A stretch of DNA of 64,000 bases. Origin: Tenrec ecaudatus (Eukaryota; Chordata; Mammalia; Afrosoricida; Tenrecidae). The stretch spans positions 125,041,731 through 125,105,730 of the forward strand of contig NC_134535.1 of NCBI RefSeq assembly GCF_050624435.1, in the 5' to 3' direction. Shown here piece by piece: positions 10,901 through 21,324 of this stretch. The translations under genes and the position numbers were made by a program. The notes under the pieces are model-generated. The model was not told where the DNA came from, ran no database searches, and was given only the letters and a program-made list of their open reading frames with translations. Each line of letters opens with the position of its first letter. Position 1 is the first letter of the stretch.

Positions 10901-13900
10901 TTGGACAATTGACACCTGCCCTGACATTTCCCGGAAGAGAAGGCATCCTCCAGATGATGATGTAAGTTGTTCCCACTTCCCAGGGAGCTGCCATTTCTGA
11001 ACCAGTTGTTCCCCTACCTCCTGTCCTGCATTTTCAATCCTTTCTCCTATTTTGAGTACAGACAGAATGCCGGTACAGGTGCGCCCATGGCTACTGGGAG
11101 GATTCTGAGCCTCTGTTGATAGATTTCTTTTTCTTCACAACCTTCAGCTCTCCCAAGACTCACCCGAGCAGGAGGCAAGCAAAAGCCCACGGGGAGGCAT
11201 GCCTGGGAGTGGCGAAGCCTCCCTGCCTCCAGAGGGCAATCCCCAGATGTCCCTTCAGAGCCCTGCATCCCTCGCCAGTTATAGCCAGGTAGGAAGCAGA
11301 GGTGGCCTAAAGATGGGTGCTTGGGTGGATGCTTGGGTAGATGCGTGTATCTCCCTGTTCAAAATTTTTTTTATTGATGACGGGCGATACAGCAGGCAGG
11401 TTACGTTGAGAAAGAAGTGGACATCAAAAGAGAAAAAGGGCGCGCACGTGGAGAGAGGCCATAACAGAACTTTGAGAAAGATCAAAAAGAAGAAGGGGAA
11501 AAGTAGTTTAAAAAGAATGGGAGCTAAAAAGTGTAAGAAGGGCATGAATGTATCACAGAGAAAAGGCCTTGAAAGAAGAAATGGAGAGCGAGGAGAGAAG
11601 GATCCTTAAAGAGGAAATCATGCAGGGCCTTTGAAGTCCAATGGGGAATGGTGAAGAGGGGCAGGCGGGGGAGCGGGACGGCCAGCAGGGGCTTGCACTG
11701 GTCCCTCAGTAAGGCCCTGAATCTGGTCCTCCTTGCCTCTTTTTGCAGGGCACAGGGTCTGTGGATGGCGGAGCAGTGGCAGCCGGGGCTCCTGGCCGAG
11801 AGAGTGCCGAAGGCCCTCCTCCGCTCTACAACACCAACAACGACTTCAAATTCTCCTACTCGGAGATCAACTTTCAGGACCTCAGCTGGTCCTTCCGCAA
11901 CCTCTACAAATCCATGCTGGAAAAGTCGTCTTCCTCCTCACAGCATGGTGAGGCTGGAGCCTGGAGCAGGGATGCCCTTGCCTTGGGGTGGGGGTGGCAG
12001 ATGATGACTGTCTCTTCTCTACCTGCTTTCTTATATTTGGTGCAAGGAGGGGTTACTTTCTGCTCAGAGAAACAAGTCTCTGAGCTCTCCTGGGTGAGTT
12101 CCGGAGAGCAGCTGTTTCAGGAGCCCTGCTCTGGGTTACTTGCTTCGGGAAGTCAGTTAGAGGAATCCCCCTTCCGGAACTGAGGGCAGACCTTTCTGAC
12201 TTCAAGCAAGCAACTTATAAGATGGCCACTAGGGGACAGCAGCGGTCTTCTCTCCCCAAGAACCCCTCTCTTTCAGTGTTAGACTTTTCCTTTTTAGTGT
12301 ATGTTATGTTACTATTTCTTCTGAAAGATTTAAAAGAGATGCAAAAAGAGAGGAAGTAGTATAATAACCCCCGAGTGCCTATCACTTAACTTTAACAGTT
12401 ACCAATAATTTATTTAATTTTTTCATTTACTCATCAACACTTAAAAAATCTGAATACTTACAAGCAGTTCCCAGACAGCATGTCGTTCCACCCACAAACA
12501 CTATTTCAGTATGCATCCGGAAACGATGAAGACTTTCAGCTACCCACCTTGCCGGTAGTATGCCTAACACAAGTAATTGTATGACTTTGCTGTCAGTTAC
12601 TATGGTATCTACAGTCACCTTTCCCTAATGACCATTATTGTTGGTTTCTGTTCCTTTATTTTTCCATGTATCACACAACTTGACCTTTGTCCCTCGGCAG
12701 TGTCTGTCGGAGGCCTCCCATCTCAACCCGGGGAAAATCCCGTCCAGCGAAAAATATTTGCCACCAGTCACTTGTGTGCTTTACCCGACAGGCTTTTCGA
12801 CTCTGCTGGGAGACATGACGCCATCCAACAACTACTACATGTACCAGCCGCCGCCGCCCCAGCAGCAGCAGCAGCCACCGCCCCAGCCGTCGCCCCAGCA
12901 GTCACAGCCGCCGCCGCCGCCAGCCCAGGGCCCCGCGAGCGTGGGGGGTGCTCCTCCACTGCACACCCCAAGCCCAGATGGTTGTACTCCCCCAGGGGGG
13001 AAGCAAGCTGTGGCTGAAGGCTATGGGCCTCCCCCGGTGATGGCCATGCACCCACCCCCACTGCGGCATGGAGGCTACCACCCTCACCAGCACCACCCCC
13101 ACTCCCACGCTGCCCAGCAGCCACCCCCACCGCAGCAACAGGCTCAAGGCCAGGCCCCCATGAACACTGCTGGCTTTGGTGAGTGGGATGGGCGTGCAAT
13201 GACATGGCTCTCTGGAGTGGGCATCTAGATATGGGCGTCCTGGATTAGAAGGGTCTGTTTTTGCCTCACCCTCCTGTCAGAGCTTACAGCAGAGGAAGAA
13301 AGTTGTTCTGTAGAGCTAGCTCTATATTATAGAATCCCTGGCCAAATTGGGATTTAAAAAAAAACAATTTATACGGATCTATTCTCCTGCGTCTAAGCTG
13401 AACTGTACCTAACAAATGCTGTCGTTAGTTGCCATTGCGATTCCAATTCAGTGCGACCGCTGTGCGCTGTGCAGATCTGCTCTACCAAGTTGTCAAGGCT
13501 GGAACATTTAAGAAGCAGGTTGCTAGGCTTGTCTCCAAGGAGTCTCTGGGTGGGTTCGAACTGCCAACCTTTTGGTTGGGGGTTGAACACTGAGCTATTG
13601 GTGCCAACCATGGGTAGCTTCATCTACCTAAGTCGCTCTCAGTTGCTGTCAAGCAAATCCTGATTCCTGGTGACCCCATATGCTTCAGAGCACTTCATAG
13701 GGTTTCCTGTTTTCCTTTTTAAGTAATTTATATGATGTGTGCTCTCACTGAGAACATCTCTAAAGGATTTTCACTCGCTGATTTTGGGGGAAGTTTGATC
13801 ACCAGACCTTTCTTTTGAGGTGCCTCTGTGCGCACTCAAGCCTCTGACTTTTCGGGTTAGCAGCCAAGCACATTAACCATTTAGACCACCCAGGAAGGGA

Positions 13901-16900
13901 GATCCTACAATTACTTTCATCGTGCAATGGGTAGATGCAAGCCTATTTTTTTTCCCTAGCAGTTTTATTGACACATCATCTTTCACGTCCCGGAACAGTG
14001 CAGTGGTTTGAGGATCTTGAAGAGAGGGCTGTACAAAGGCTGCAAAGGCCTTGCATATGCTCCGCTGGCCTGTGTCCACACTGTATCTTGTTATCCTCTC
14101 CTCCAGCATTTCCTTCCGACTGGTGCTCCAATATCGACTCCTTGAAAGAAAGCTTCAAGATGGTGAATCGGCTCAATTGGTCCAGCATTGAGCAGTCACA
14201 GTTCTCAGGTCAGTGCTCAAAGACGATGAATGGAGGGAAGGAGGGATGCATGGAAGACGCACAGCAGCCAGAGGCAGGGAAGGAGGGACGCATGGAAGAC
14301 GCACAGCAGCCAGAGGCATGGCTGTGTGAAGCTCGGAGAGCGAGGCTTTCATGGTTTCCCCTCCAGATTATATAAGATGGGCAATCTTCATGCTATTTAT
14401 ACATTACCTTTGCCTTAACTTACAATCCAGCCGTGCTTTATCCTTGTCATGGTGATCTTTAAGAGCGGGAATGCTCTCCAGAATGTGGAAACCCTTGGGG
14501 TGGTGTTTGCTGCCGTAGAGCCAGCCTCCAACTCATGGTCACCTCATTGTGTTAGCACAACGTTAGGCCGGACTGAGGAGAGAAACATATCCAGTGACAT
14601 TCATATATGGATAAGAAAGCTTCATATCAAGAAGTCATTATATGTGGAGAAAACATCCCCGCCTAGCCCAACTCAAGTCCGTAAATCCAATACTAGCCCA
14701 TAAGTCCAAAACTAGTCCCGCTTCAGATTCATGCAGCCACAAGCAGTGATTCAGAGTACAGGTTGAGGTGAACATGGAAGGGCTTGGGCAGCTCTCAGGG
14801 AGGTCATCCAGCAGGAAGATGAAGGGAGAGAGCGAGCTGTCCCCAGTGTCTCACACTCTTCTACCACCCAGGAGGCATCAGGCTGTGACTTGGTTGACAG
14901 GTTTGGCTCCATCCCTAGCCAGGAGTAGATCCACCGACATACATGTATCTCACGACCACACGGCTATATGACAGGATGGGACTGCTGTGGTCCACAGGGG
15001 TTTCCTTGCCTGGTTTTGAGGAAGTAGATCACCAGGGCTTTCTTCCTAATCTCTTTTAGTCTGAAAACCCTGCTGAAATCACTTCGGCAGCCACACACAT
15101 ACACGTTTCCCATGACAGCCAGAGATTGCTATGCTTGAGGTATACTCCCTAGGCGTCGAACCGCAGTTTCCTGGGAAATCAGAATCCTACACCAGAATTG
15201 AAACCACTGCCCCTGGACTTCCATGTCAGGACATTATTTTCCACTCTTTACGGACCAGTGTGACGATGGCTGATTCGTTCCTTTTCTTTCAAGTGGAGTG
15301 TATTCATCAAGGAAATGGAAATAAACCATAAGCCTTTAGTAAGGAACAGATAGAAGGAGTGTGGCAGCACTCTAAAGGGCTTTAAAACATGTAAATGATT
15401 AGTGCGAATCCGAGTGGCTAGTGGTGTTGGTTTGTGCCGCATTTTTGGGAGACGTCTGCTAGGGATTGGGGGGCCTCAACAAGGCCAGTGTTGACTGACT
15501 GCCCTCCTGTTGTAGAACTGATGGAGAGCCTGCGACAGGCGGAGCAGAAGAACTGGAGCCTGGACCAGCATCACATTGCCAATCTCTGCGACTCCCTCAA
15601 CCACTTCCTTACCCAGACTGGTCACGTACCCCCGCAAGGTGGCTCCCACCGGCCCCCAACCTCTGCCCGAATTGCTGACTCCTGCGCCCTCACCAGTGGG
15701 AAACAGGAGTCCACCATGAACCAAGGTATTGCACAGAGCAAGTCATCCAGGAGCTAGCAACGGTGATGAGATGGGAGGCAGGTAGGAGCGGGCTAAAGAG
15801 AATCAAGAGAAATCATTTCATGGGCAGTGGCCCACATTGAGTGGTGGGGATAGTTTGTTCAGCCACATTGGTTGAACATCTATAATAATATCGGGAAAAA
15901 GCACAAAAGAAATGGACCATAAGATTCCTTTCAGAACTGGATTTGGAAGATCAAAATTATTTAAGAAACGGAGAGTGCTTTGTTAGGGAAAAATGCCCTG
16001 TTTGGGATTTGTGTCTAAGTAGCCGCACCTGGATGGGATCAGGTGGGGTGGTGATTCCCTGCGTTTATATGATCTTCTAACTGGTGGAATGAGAGGCACT
16101 CAACGATCATGTTCCTGTGTCTGTCATCTGTCTGCTTTGTCATTTTGCAATTCTAGTATCTAGTCACTTCATACCCTAAGTGGTAAGGGCTGAGAGCCTG
16201 TGCAGAAAGCCTCCAGGACAACGGAGGGATATTAAGGGATAGAAGGGTGCATTTCCCCCCTCTCTGTTGGGACTCACTCAAGTAACCCTTCTCTTGCTTC
16301 CGCAGTGAACTCCTATGGACACCTCTATCCTGGCCCATCCCCAATGTACCCGATCCCCACCCAGGAGCCATCAGCGTACAATCGCCCAGGTAAGAGCCAG
16401 GAAGCTTGCTTCACCACCAGCCACAGCACCTTCTTCCCAGACGGGTTGTTTTACTTTCTCCTGGCTCCGTGCCTGCACCTGCTAGGGATGGGCGGAACTC
16501 CATGATTCCCAAGGCCGGCTGGGAGCCACTTGCTAGGGAGGCGGATGCCAGCGAAGTAAAAGAGGCAGATTTCCATGAAAATGAATTTATCTCTGTGATA
16601 CGGAAAGGAAGTAAAAGCATCATTATAAGGAAAAGAAAAATAGTGGAGTACATTTTTGCCTAGCTTGGAATATAGATGATGATGAACTGAGGGAAAGAAA
16701 ATGAATGTGTTACTCAGACCAGCTTCCCTGGGGCCAGGGTCTACACGCTGGTCGCTTGGCAGTCAGTATCAGGAGCCTGGGAAGCAGCTCTCTCTTTTAG
16801 CGGAAGTGGGGGACCCAAGTGGCCACGGATAGTCAGTCTAACATGAGAAGATCCTTTATATTTAAATTCTTTTTAGAAATGTCACATTGGAGTAGTTGTT

Positions 16901-17632
16901 AAAGCACTCGGCTGCTAATCAAGGGGTCGGCAGTTCAAGCCAGCCAGCCACTGTGAGGGGAAAGGGGTGACAGCCGGCTTCCATAAAGATTACAGCCTCG
17001 TGCTCCCTGGGGAGCAGTTCCACTTTGTTCTATAGGTTGCTGGGAGTCCGAATTGCCTGCATGGCAACGGAATCTGTTTTTGTTTATTTGTTTGTTTGTG
17101 TATAAGCTTACCTAACTACAGGCACTTTCCATTTTGGGGGGAAATAGCTGACTCCTTGTCTGCACATTCAAGGTCCATGTACTATAAATGAAAACATACG
17201 GATTAGGTCCTTTTTCATATGGCTGGACCTCTGTATGTTTCCTATCATAATTACAGAGTCTTCCTAAATATCGCGTTTAAAATTTGTCACAGTCTTCATA
17301 AATGCCACTGTGGCTGTATAGTATTTGACTGCCACGTGACCACTGACTCCTAGTTTACCCCCCCCCCCCCCCCCCCCGAGAACTCCCGGGAATGATAACC
17401 TGCCACCAAAGTGACTCTGGGCTGGTAGGGACCATCCTCTGCAAGCCCGTTTCGCCTTCTCCTTTAGACCCTAGCACAGTCTATCTGGGCTGATAGGCTA
17501 GCCTCCCAGCCACGCTCCTTTCACACCCCCTCTCTCCCTACAGCACCCCACATGGTCCCTCGGCCGCCAGGCCCACCTCCGGGCGCCACTGAGGAGATCC
17601 CTGATGACTTCGACTGGGACTTGATCACTTAG
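7625..17632 (+). CDS. FOXJ2: FOXJ2, forkhead box protein J2 (10 coding exons)
   Basis: Join 7625-7957, 10093-10167, 10893-10961, 11148-11288, 11749-11947, 12792-13178, 14107-14208, 15516-15725, 16306-16389, 17544-17632. This totals 1689 bases, 562 residues plus stop; all introns are GT-AG with compatible phases. The product is a nuclear forkhead transcription factor. The forkhead domain spans about residues 66-143, from [10 protein letters not shown] through the recognition helix [11 protein letters not shown] to GSYWTID. A Pro/Gln tract follows at about 281-315, His/Pro-rich sequence near 365-390 and an acidic C-terminus DDFDWDLIT. From memory, human FOXJ2 has 574 residues and is nearly identical outside the Pro/Gln tracts. 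Here five residues (human PQAPH) are missing near residue 511. The ATG follows the acceptor by 14 bases. Confidence 0.97.
7958..9004. other. FOXJ2 intron 2, left part
   Basis: Mostly unique sequence with no recognised gene. The continuing open frame after exon 1 ends at 7999 and is read-through into the intron. Confidence 0.5.
9005..9392 (-). repeat. Old L1 3'-UTR fragment, antisense
   Basis: Contains 'gctgctataattgaaatact', 'gcagaaatttggtttctcac', 'agttcagaaagcc' and later 'gagatcgattcaagttacac'. This is the order found in antisense 3' ends of old placental L1 families. Subfamily not assigned. Confidence 0.6.
9450..9623 (-). mobile_element. SPIN-like hAT non-autonomous element
   Basis: Short inverted ends 'cagtggttctcaacct' and 'ttgagagccgctg' bound a 174-base unit with 'gggtcgcgacccacaggttg' at its right end. 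Flanks ctttggag (9442-9449) and ctttagcg (9624-9631) match at 6 of 8 bases, as expected for an aged 8-bp hAT target duplication. The ends and GGGTCGCGACCC motif match SPIN as described from tenrec, bushbaby, bats, opossum, lizard and frog. Confidence 0.8.
9805..10030 (+). repeat. Afrotherian tRNA SINE, nearly full length
   Basis: Head 'cctggtggcgcagtggttgc', B-box-like 'cggcagtttgaaaccact', middle 'ggctttctactcatggaaag', then 'ggcagttctaccctgtccta' and 3' end 'gggtgacagtaagtttgttt'. One of the best copies for defining the family. Confidence 0.75.
10093..10167 (+). CDS. FOXJ2: FOXJ2 coding exon 2
   Basis: Residues 112-136, [20 protein letters not shown] and onward: helix H3 that enters the DNA major groove plus the start of wing 1. 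Acceptor ctccag, donor aag|gtgaga, phase 0. Confidence 0.96.
10500..10615 (+). repeat. Possible MIR fragment
   Basis: Weak resemblance to the MIR 3' half ('tcttcatttgacagttgtgg'). The short duplication 'aggaagagcttgtt' at 10306 and 10329, around a T run, lies just upstream. Confidence 0.25.
10893..10961 (+). CDS. FOXJ2: FOXJ2 coding exon 3
   Basis: Residues 137-159, [20 protein letters not shown] plus DDD: end of the forkhead wing and a basic RKRRH motif likely to aid nuclear import. Acceptor tttccag, donor gat|gtaagt, phase 0. Confidence 0.95.
11148..11288 (+). CDS. FOXJ2: FOXJ2 coding exon 4
   Basis: Residues 160-206, a Ser/Pro/Glu-rich linker starting [12 protein letters not shown]. Acceptor ccttcag, donor cag|gtagga, phase 0. 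Confidence 0.94.
11749..11947 (+). CDS. FOXJ2: FOXJ2 coding exon 5
   Basis: Residues 207-272 plus one base. Holds the conserved [20 protein letters not shown] segment and a SSSSSQHG run. Acceptor tttgcag, donor atg|gtgagg, phase 1. Confidence 0.95.
12330..12560 (-). repeat. Old L1 3'-UTR-like fragment
   Basis: The order 'gagtgcctatcacttaactt', 'cagttcccagacagcatgtc', 'cacccacaaacac', 'ttcagtatgcatc' resembles antisense 3' UTR of ancient L1 families. Diverged; assignment tentative. Confidence 0.4.
12792..13178 (+). CDS. FOXJ2: FOXJ2 coding exon 6 (Pro/Gln/His-rich)
   Basis: Residues 273-401. Begins [18 protein letters not shown], then Pro/Gln repeats that differ in length from the human tract as I recall it, then the His/Pro-rich block. 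Acceptor cgacag, donor ttg|gtgagt, phase 1 to phase 1. Confidence 0.94.
13413..13612 (-). repeat. Afrotherian tRNA SINE, antisense
   Basis: Reads from the reversed 3' end ('cgttagttgccattgcgatt') to the reversed head ('tgaacactgagctattggtg'). Lies in FOXJ2 intron between coding exons 6 and 7. Confidence 0.6.
13632..13895 (-). repeat. Afrotherian tRNA SINE, antisense, old copy
   Basis: Starts 'ctctcagttgctgtcaagca', ends 'attaaccatttagaccaccc'. Contains about 60 bases not in other copies. It follows the previous SINE in the same orientation with a gap of about 20 bases. Confidence 0.5.
14107..14208 (+). CDS. FOXJ2: FOXJ2 coding exon 7
   Basis: Residues 402-435: [20 protein letters not shown] and onward to SQFS. 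Acceptor tctccag, donor cag|gtcagt, phase 1. Its donor lies 26 bases upstream of a 42-base tandem duplication. Confidence 0.95.
14235..14318 (+). repeat. 42-base tandem duplication, two copies
   Basis: Units 14235-14276 and 14277-14318 both read gggaaggaggga.gcatggaa through agccagaggca and differ at one base. Located just after FOXJ2 coding exon 7. Confidence 0.9.
14490..15095 (-). repeat. Antisense SINE split by old L1 3'-UTR unit
   Basis: 14490-14550 is the reversed SINE 3' end and about 14968-15095 its middle and head ('gatcaccagggctttcttcc'). Between them, 14551-14967 is the recurrent unit that begins 'tgttaggc' and has 'catatccagtgacattcata', 'gcttcatatcaagaagtcat' and 'cccaactcaagtccgtaaat'. 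The same unit recurs at 22470, 44236 and 49974. Its complement resembles old L1 3' UTR sequence ('gtttctct..actaacac'). Confidence 0.5.
15516..15725 (+). CDS. FOXJ2: FOXJ2 coding exon 8
   Basis: Residues 436-505: [20 protein letters not shown] through the conserved [20 protein letters not shown]. Acceptor tgtag; the donor aag|gtattg is weaker than its neighbours but gives the right phase. Confidence 0.94.
16306..16389 (+). CDS. FOXJ2: FOXJ2 coding exon 9
   Basis: Residues 506-533, [20 protein letters not shown] and onward. The human protein reads GHPQAPHLYPG at this point, so five codons are absent while frame and splice sites are kept. Acceptor ccgcag, donor cag|gtaaga. Confidence 0.94.
16880..17100 (+). 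repeat. Afrotherian tRNA SINE
   Basis: Head 'ggagtagttgttaaagcact', B-box region 'ggtcggcagttcaagccagc', then 'agcagttccactttgttcta' and 'catggcaacggaatctgttt'. In the last intron of FOXJ2. A poly(C) run follows at 17359-17378. Confidence 0.65.
17544..17632 (+). CDS. FOXJ2: FOXJ2 last coding exon
   Basis: Residues 534-562 plus TAG at 17630-17632. Encodes a Pro-rich stretch and the acidic tail [13 protein letters not shown], typical of an acidic activation segment. Acceptor ccctacag. Confidence 0.95.
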
Positions 17633-20212
17633 TGCTTCCTAGTGTGTGGACGTCAGCCCAGGGCTTGATCAGGGTGGTGAAGCCTGGCGGGGGAGCAGCA
17701 GCCCCAGCCCATCCCTTCCCCTGCCTGCATAGAGATATGTATTCTCTCTCTCTCTCTCCTTTCTTTCTCTGTCAGAGAAGCCACCTGCAAGATGCTGCCG
17801 AAGATACCCCTCTTTTCTGCCTCATTCTTCTCTCTTCCCTCCTGTTCTTTCCGAATTCTTCCATTATTCTTATTATTATATTATTGTTGTTATTGTTATT
17901 ATGGGCTGTGTACTGTCCCCAGTTTCCTGTCCCTACACCTTGGACCGTGTCCACTCTTTGCTAATTTCAAAATTACCAGGCTGGAAAATGTGGCCATTAT
18001 AAATTCTGATTTGTCTTTCTCTTTGAAGACTTCAATTCTGATCTCACCTTCTGGCCCTAAATTGTTTCTTATTCGTATCAGTTTCGACCCAGGACTGGAG
18101 AGGCCACTTTTTTCAAGTAGACAGGGTCTAAAACACTGCTTAGCAGTCATGAGTTTGCCGGTTTTACTCAGTGGTGCTAATTCTGCCCTCTGGCCTCTCC
18201 CTTGTCCCTTCCTACCTTCGACCCTTACTTCTGACAATCCTCATTCCCCACTAGAGGTTGTGGAGGAGAGTGGAATGAGAGGCCCAGGCCGGTCCCCCCG
18301 GTAGAGCACTGTGGAGTGGTGGACGGAATGCGAGTCCATCTGAAGTGGGATGGATACTGCCACAGGAAACAAGCTGCCACGGGATTTGTCCTAGCCTTTT
18401 TTTTTTTTTGGGTGGGGGGAGGGCGTGTGAGGGGATGGAGTGGATTTTAGCCAGAACTCTGTTTCTCTGGCAGAGGGCATGAGGACAACGTCAGCATAGG
18501 TACAAAGGTGTACCTTCCTGGAGACAATTTCAACGTAGCCATTTTGGTTTTTTTAAGAGCCATTTTCCCGTACCCTGAACTGTAGCTCCCACCGTGGCAT
18601 TTACGATCTTCCACCCTCTTCCCCACCCAGCAATTTGTTTTTTCTTTCCTTACTTGTTTGGGATAAATAGCCTACACAACTGTTTTTCTTTCTCTCTTTC
18701 CTAGGGTTCTCCAGAAAGACAGAGTAATCTTTTTGTCACTCTTGCGTTTCATCAGATCCTTAGACACATGGGAATGTCTTTCTCACCTCTCCTAGCTGAG
18801 TCAAACCCCAGGGTGTTGGTGGCAGGCAGATGAGGGGGAAGGAGAAGGGAGCTGGCAGAGAGATGAGTGAGGGGCGTTTCAGTTACTTAACTCTCTAGGC
18901 AGTGCTTGTCTAGCAAGCCAGTTGACTAGAATGGAAGCTTGTGTAATTAGGCTTTGGGGTAAAGGCAAGAGTTCCATGAAGGTCACGGGGACTCCCGGGT
19001 AACTTATTTCCTTGAACGAGAAGTGGCCATGATGTATTGCCACAATGTACTCAATGTACATTTAACATCGGGTATTCGGGGAAGAGGAACTGCGTCACTT
19101 CTGTTTGCATTTCGTGACATTCTCACTTTTTAGGAGCTGCGGGACAAACTGGGTGGAATGGACAAGGCACTCCGTGATTTCTCTTTGGGGATTTCTGTTC
19201 CTATTCTTTTATTTACCCATGGTTTCTAGGAAATTTGGCTTTCTGCTGTTTTTCTCCCTTCATCCACCACTTGTATGTGAGAGTTTGTTGAAGTCCAGTG
19301 ACTCTGAAGTCAGGGGCAGCAAGGGACAGTGAGCTAAAGAGCACTTTATTTCTTTGAAGCCTTTGCAGGAAAGCAATGGGGTGGATGACTCGAATCCCCC
19401 GTTGCCTCGAGGGCAGTTAGTGCAACTGAAGTCTGACATGCATTTCCCACTGGGGAAAGGAGAATTTCTCTTAGAGGGTGGCAAAATGCCTTTGTACATG
19501 TTTCTGTTTTAGGCATCTCTTCCCTGTTCCTCCTACACATAACTTCAGTCATTTCTTCTCACGACTCCCCTCTCTGCAGATTATCACTCCTCGTTCTAAA
19601 CGTCTCTCCTGCTCAGATCCATACAACATTGGCTAGGGCAGACTACATCATACGTGCAGATATCCTTTGTGGATAATTCACCAGTGTCTTCTGAAAACCA
19701 GTATCATTGAGAAGCCTGGTGGGCAGCCAGAGTAATTGAAGTTTGGGGCTGGATCTGGAGATTGGTCATCAGGCCTCTTGGGATTCCTGCTCCCCTTTGC
19801 TAAGCTCAGCCTTGTTAAATGGCGTAGGACAAACCTGGCCCTCCTTGGGCTTCAGTCCCCCCACCCCACCCCCGCCCCCACGAAGTGGGAAGAATACTAC
19901 TTTTTCTTGTTGGTCCGGCCTTGCTGGGCTTGAAGTATAGTCATTGTTGTTGTATCGGGTGACGTGTACAAAATTGCAGGAGCTCACTGCCTTCAGGAGG
20001 AAACAAGGGAGAAAGTGTAGGAGAGGGAAAGAAGGAGCAGCCCTGTGGTGTAGATCCACCCTCCCTGTCTTCCTCAACCCTCATGTTTCTGGTTTGGTGA
20101 GTTCTTCATACCACCCATAATGCTTTGCATTGGTGCAGGCTGGGGAGGGGGTGTATGGTCTCACAAGTTGTTTTTTGCATGCTTTCTTAATAAAATTAAA
20201 AAAAAAGAACGC
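17633..20212 (+). other. FOXJ2: FOXJ2 3' UTR
   Basis: About 2.6 kb from the stop to the poly(A) signal. It holds CT repeats near 17740-17755, a T/A-rich stretch at 17868-17905 and no recognisable transposon, in contrast to sequence on either side. That repeat exclusion supports its being transcribed and constrained. The end is inferred from the signal at 20189. Confidence 0.7.
20189..20194 (+). terminator. FOXJ2: FOXJ2 polyadenylation signal
   Basis: AATAAA after a T-rich stretch ('gttttttgcatgctttctt'), followed by an A run and then 'gacttgttttgcgcgtgttt', a GT-rich element as expected downstream of a cleavage site. Confidence 0.75.
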
Positions 20213-21002
20213 TTATGACTTGTTTTGCGCGTGTTTGTGTTTCATTTACTTTTAATAAGAATACACGAACCATGTTATTACCATGGAATGTAAATTTAGG
20301 TTAGACAAGAGAATTTCACAAGTATATTGTATAGGATTTCAAAATCTGTGTATGATGTCTGACCAAACCAGTTAGCTCTTAATCACATCACTTCCAATAC
20401 AGGCAATGTGTTTACTTCAACCCGTATGCTTTTACAAAGAAAAAATAAGACACTGTACACATTTTAAAAGTGCTCTTTACTCTTGGATTAGCAATTAAAA
20501 CGCACAATTCTTACTTGAGGATGACAATTAGAAATTATCCTAACATGACAGCAGCAAAAATATAACTCTGCAATTACAAAAGGGGCTAAACGAATTCATC
20601 ATTAGGTTATTCTCATGCAGACAAGTATGATTCTAAAATAAATTAGCTAAGCAGCTGTTGTTCATTTTTCAGGTTTAATTTGAACACACGTTTTTAGCTG
20701 TAGGTTACATTCCACCCATTTTTCTGAAGGAGTTCTTCGAGCACAGACTTGCCCTAGGAAGGGAGGTATCCAACCGGCCCATGAGGCAAGCAGAAAGAAG
20801 AGCCAGTCCATTGGGGCCCACAACACGCTGCATGGTACTCAAAGAGGGTGGCCTTCTGCAGCAGCTGGACGTTCTGCAGCTTTGGCCCGCCACCTGTTTT
20901 AGAACTAACCGCATTCCATCTTGTCACCATCCAGTGAATTTGGGTGGCCTGCCTCTTTTTGCAGCCTGGATCCCCTGGAATGACCTAGTTTATGAGCTAG
21001 AC
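20213..21002. other. FOXJ2-downstream spacer, no gene recognised
   Basis: AT-rich to about 20690, then more GC-rich. An open frame of 69 codons on the - strand (20705-20914) could not be assigned to any family I know; it might be a worn retrocopy fragment. Confidence 0.4.
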
Positions 21003-21215
21003 CAGGGGTCCTCAAACTTTTTAAACGGGGCCAGTTAACTGTGCCTAAGACCTGTTGGAGGGCCGGACTATAGTTTTAAAAAAAAAACTATGAACAAATC
21101 CCTATGCACACTGCACATACCTTATTTTGAAGTAAAAAAAAGGGGCAAAAACACCCGGCGGGCCAGATAAATGTCCTCGGCCGGCCGCAATGGGCCCATA
21201 GTTTTAGGATGCCTG
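21003..21215. mobile_element. Second hAT family, non-autonomous element
   Basis: Starts 'caggggtcctcaaacttttt' and ends 'gttttaggatgcctg', with a central 'ggccggactatagtttt' and 'gcgggccagataaatg'. Flanks agctagac (20995-21002) and atctagac (21216-21223) agree at 7 of 8 bases, an 8-bp hAT target duplication with the usual CTAG-type core. Internal sequence is unlike the SPIN copies, so it is a different hAT family. Confidence 0.75.
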
Positions 21216-21324
21216 ATCTAGACGCTATTGGTCACCAGGGAAGTCAAGCCTGCAAAAGAGAAGCCTGTCATCAAAACAGTGAACTCATGTCAATCATTTA
21301 TCTTCAACATAAACAGAACCTCAA

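Noticed and set aside
11279-11609. Lys-rich frame after FOXJ2 coding exon 4
   Set aside because: Intronic A/G-rich sequence; no family likeness and no transcript features.
12768-13205. 145-codon Ala/Gly-rich frame on the - strand
   Set aside because: It is the complement of the Pro/Gln exon of FOXJ2.
20705-20914. 69-codon frame on the - strand
   Set aside because: Could be a worn retrocopy but no parent could be named; left as unresolved spacer.
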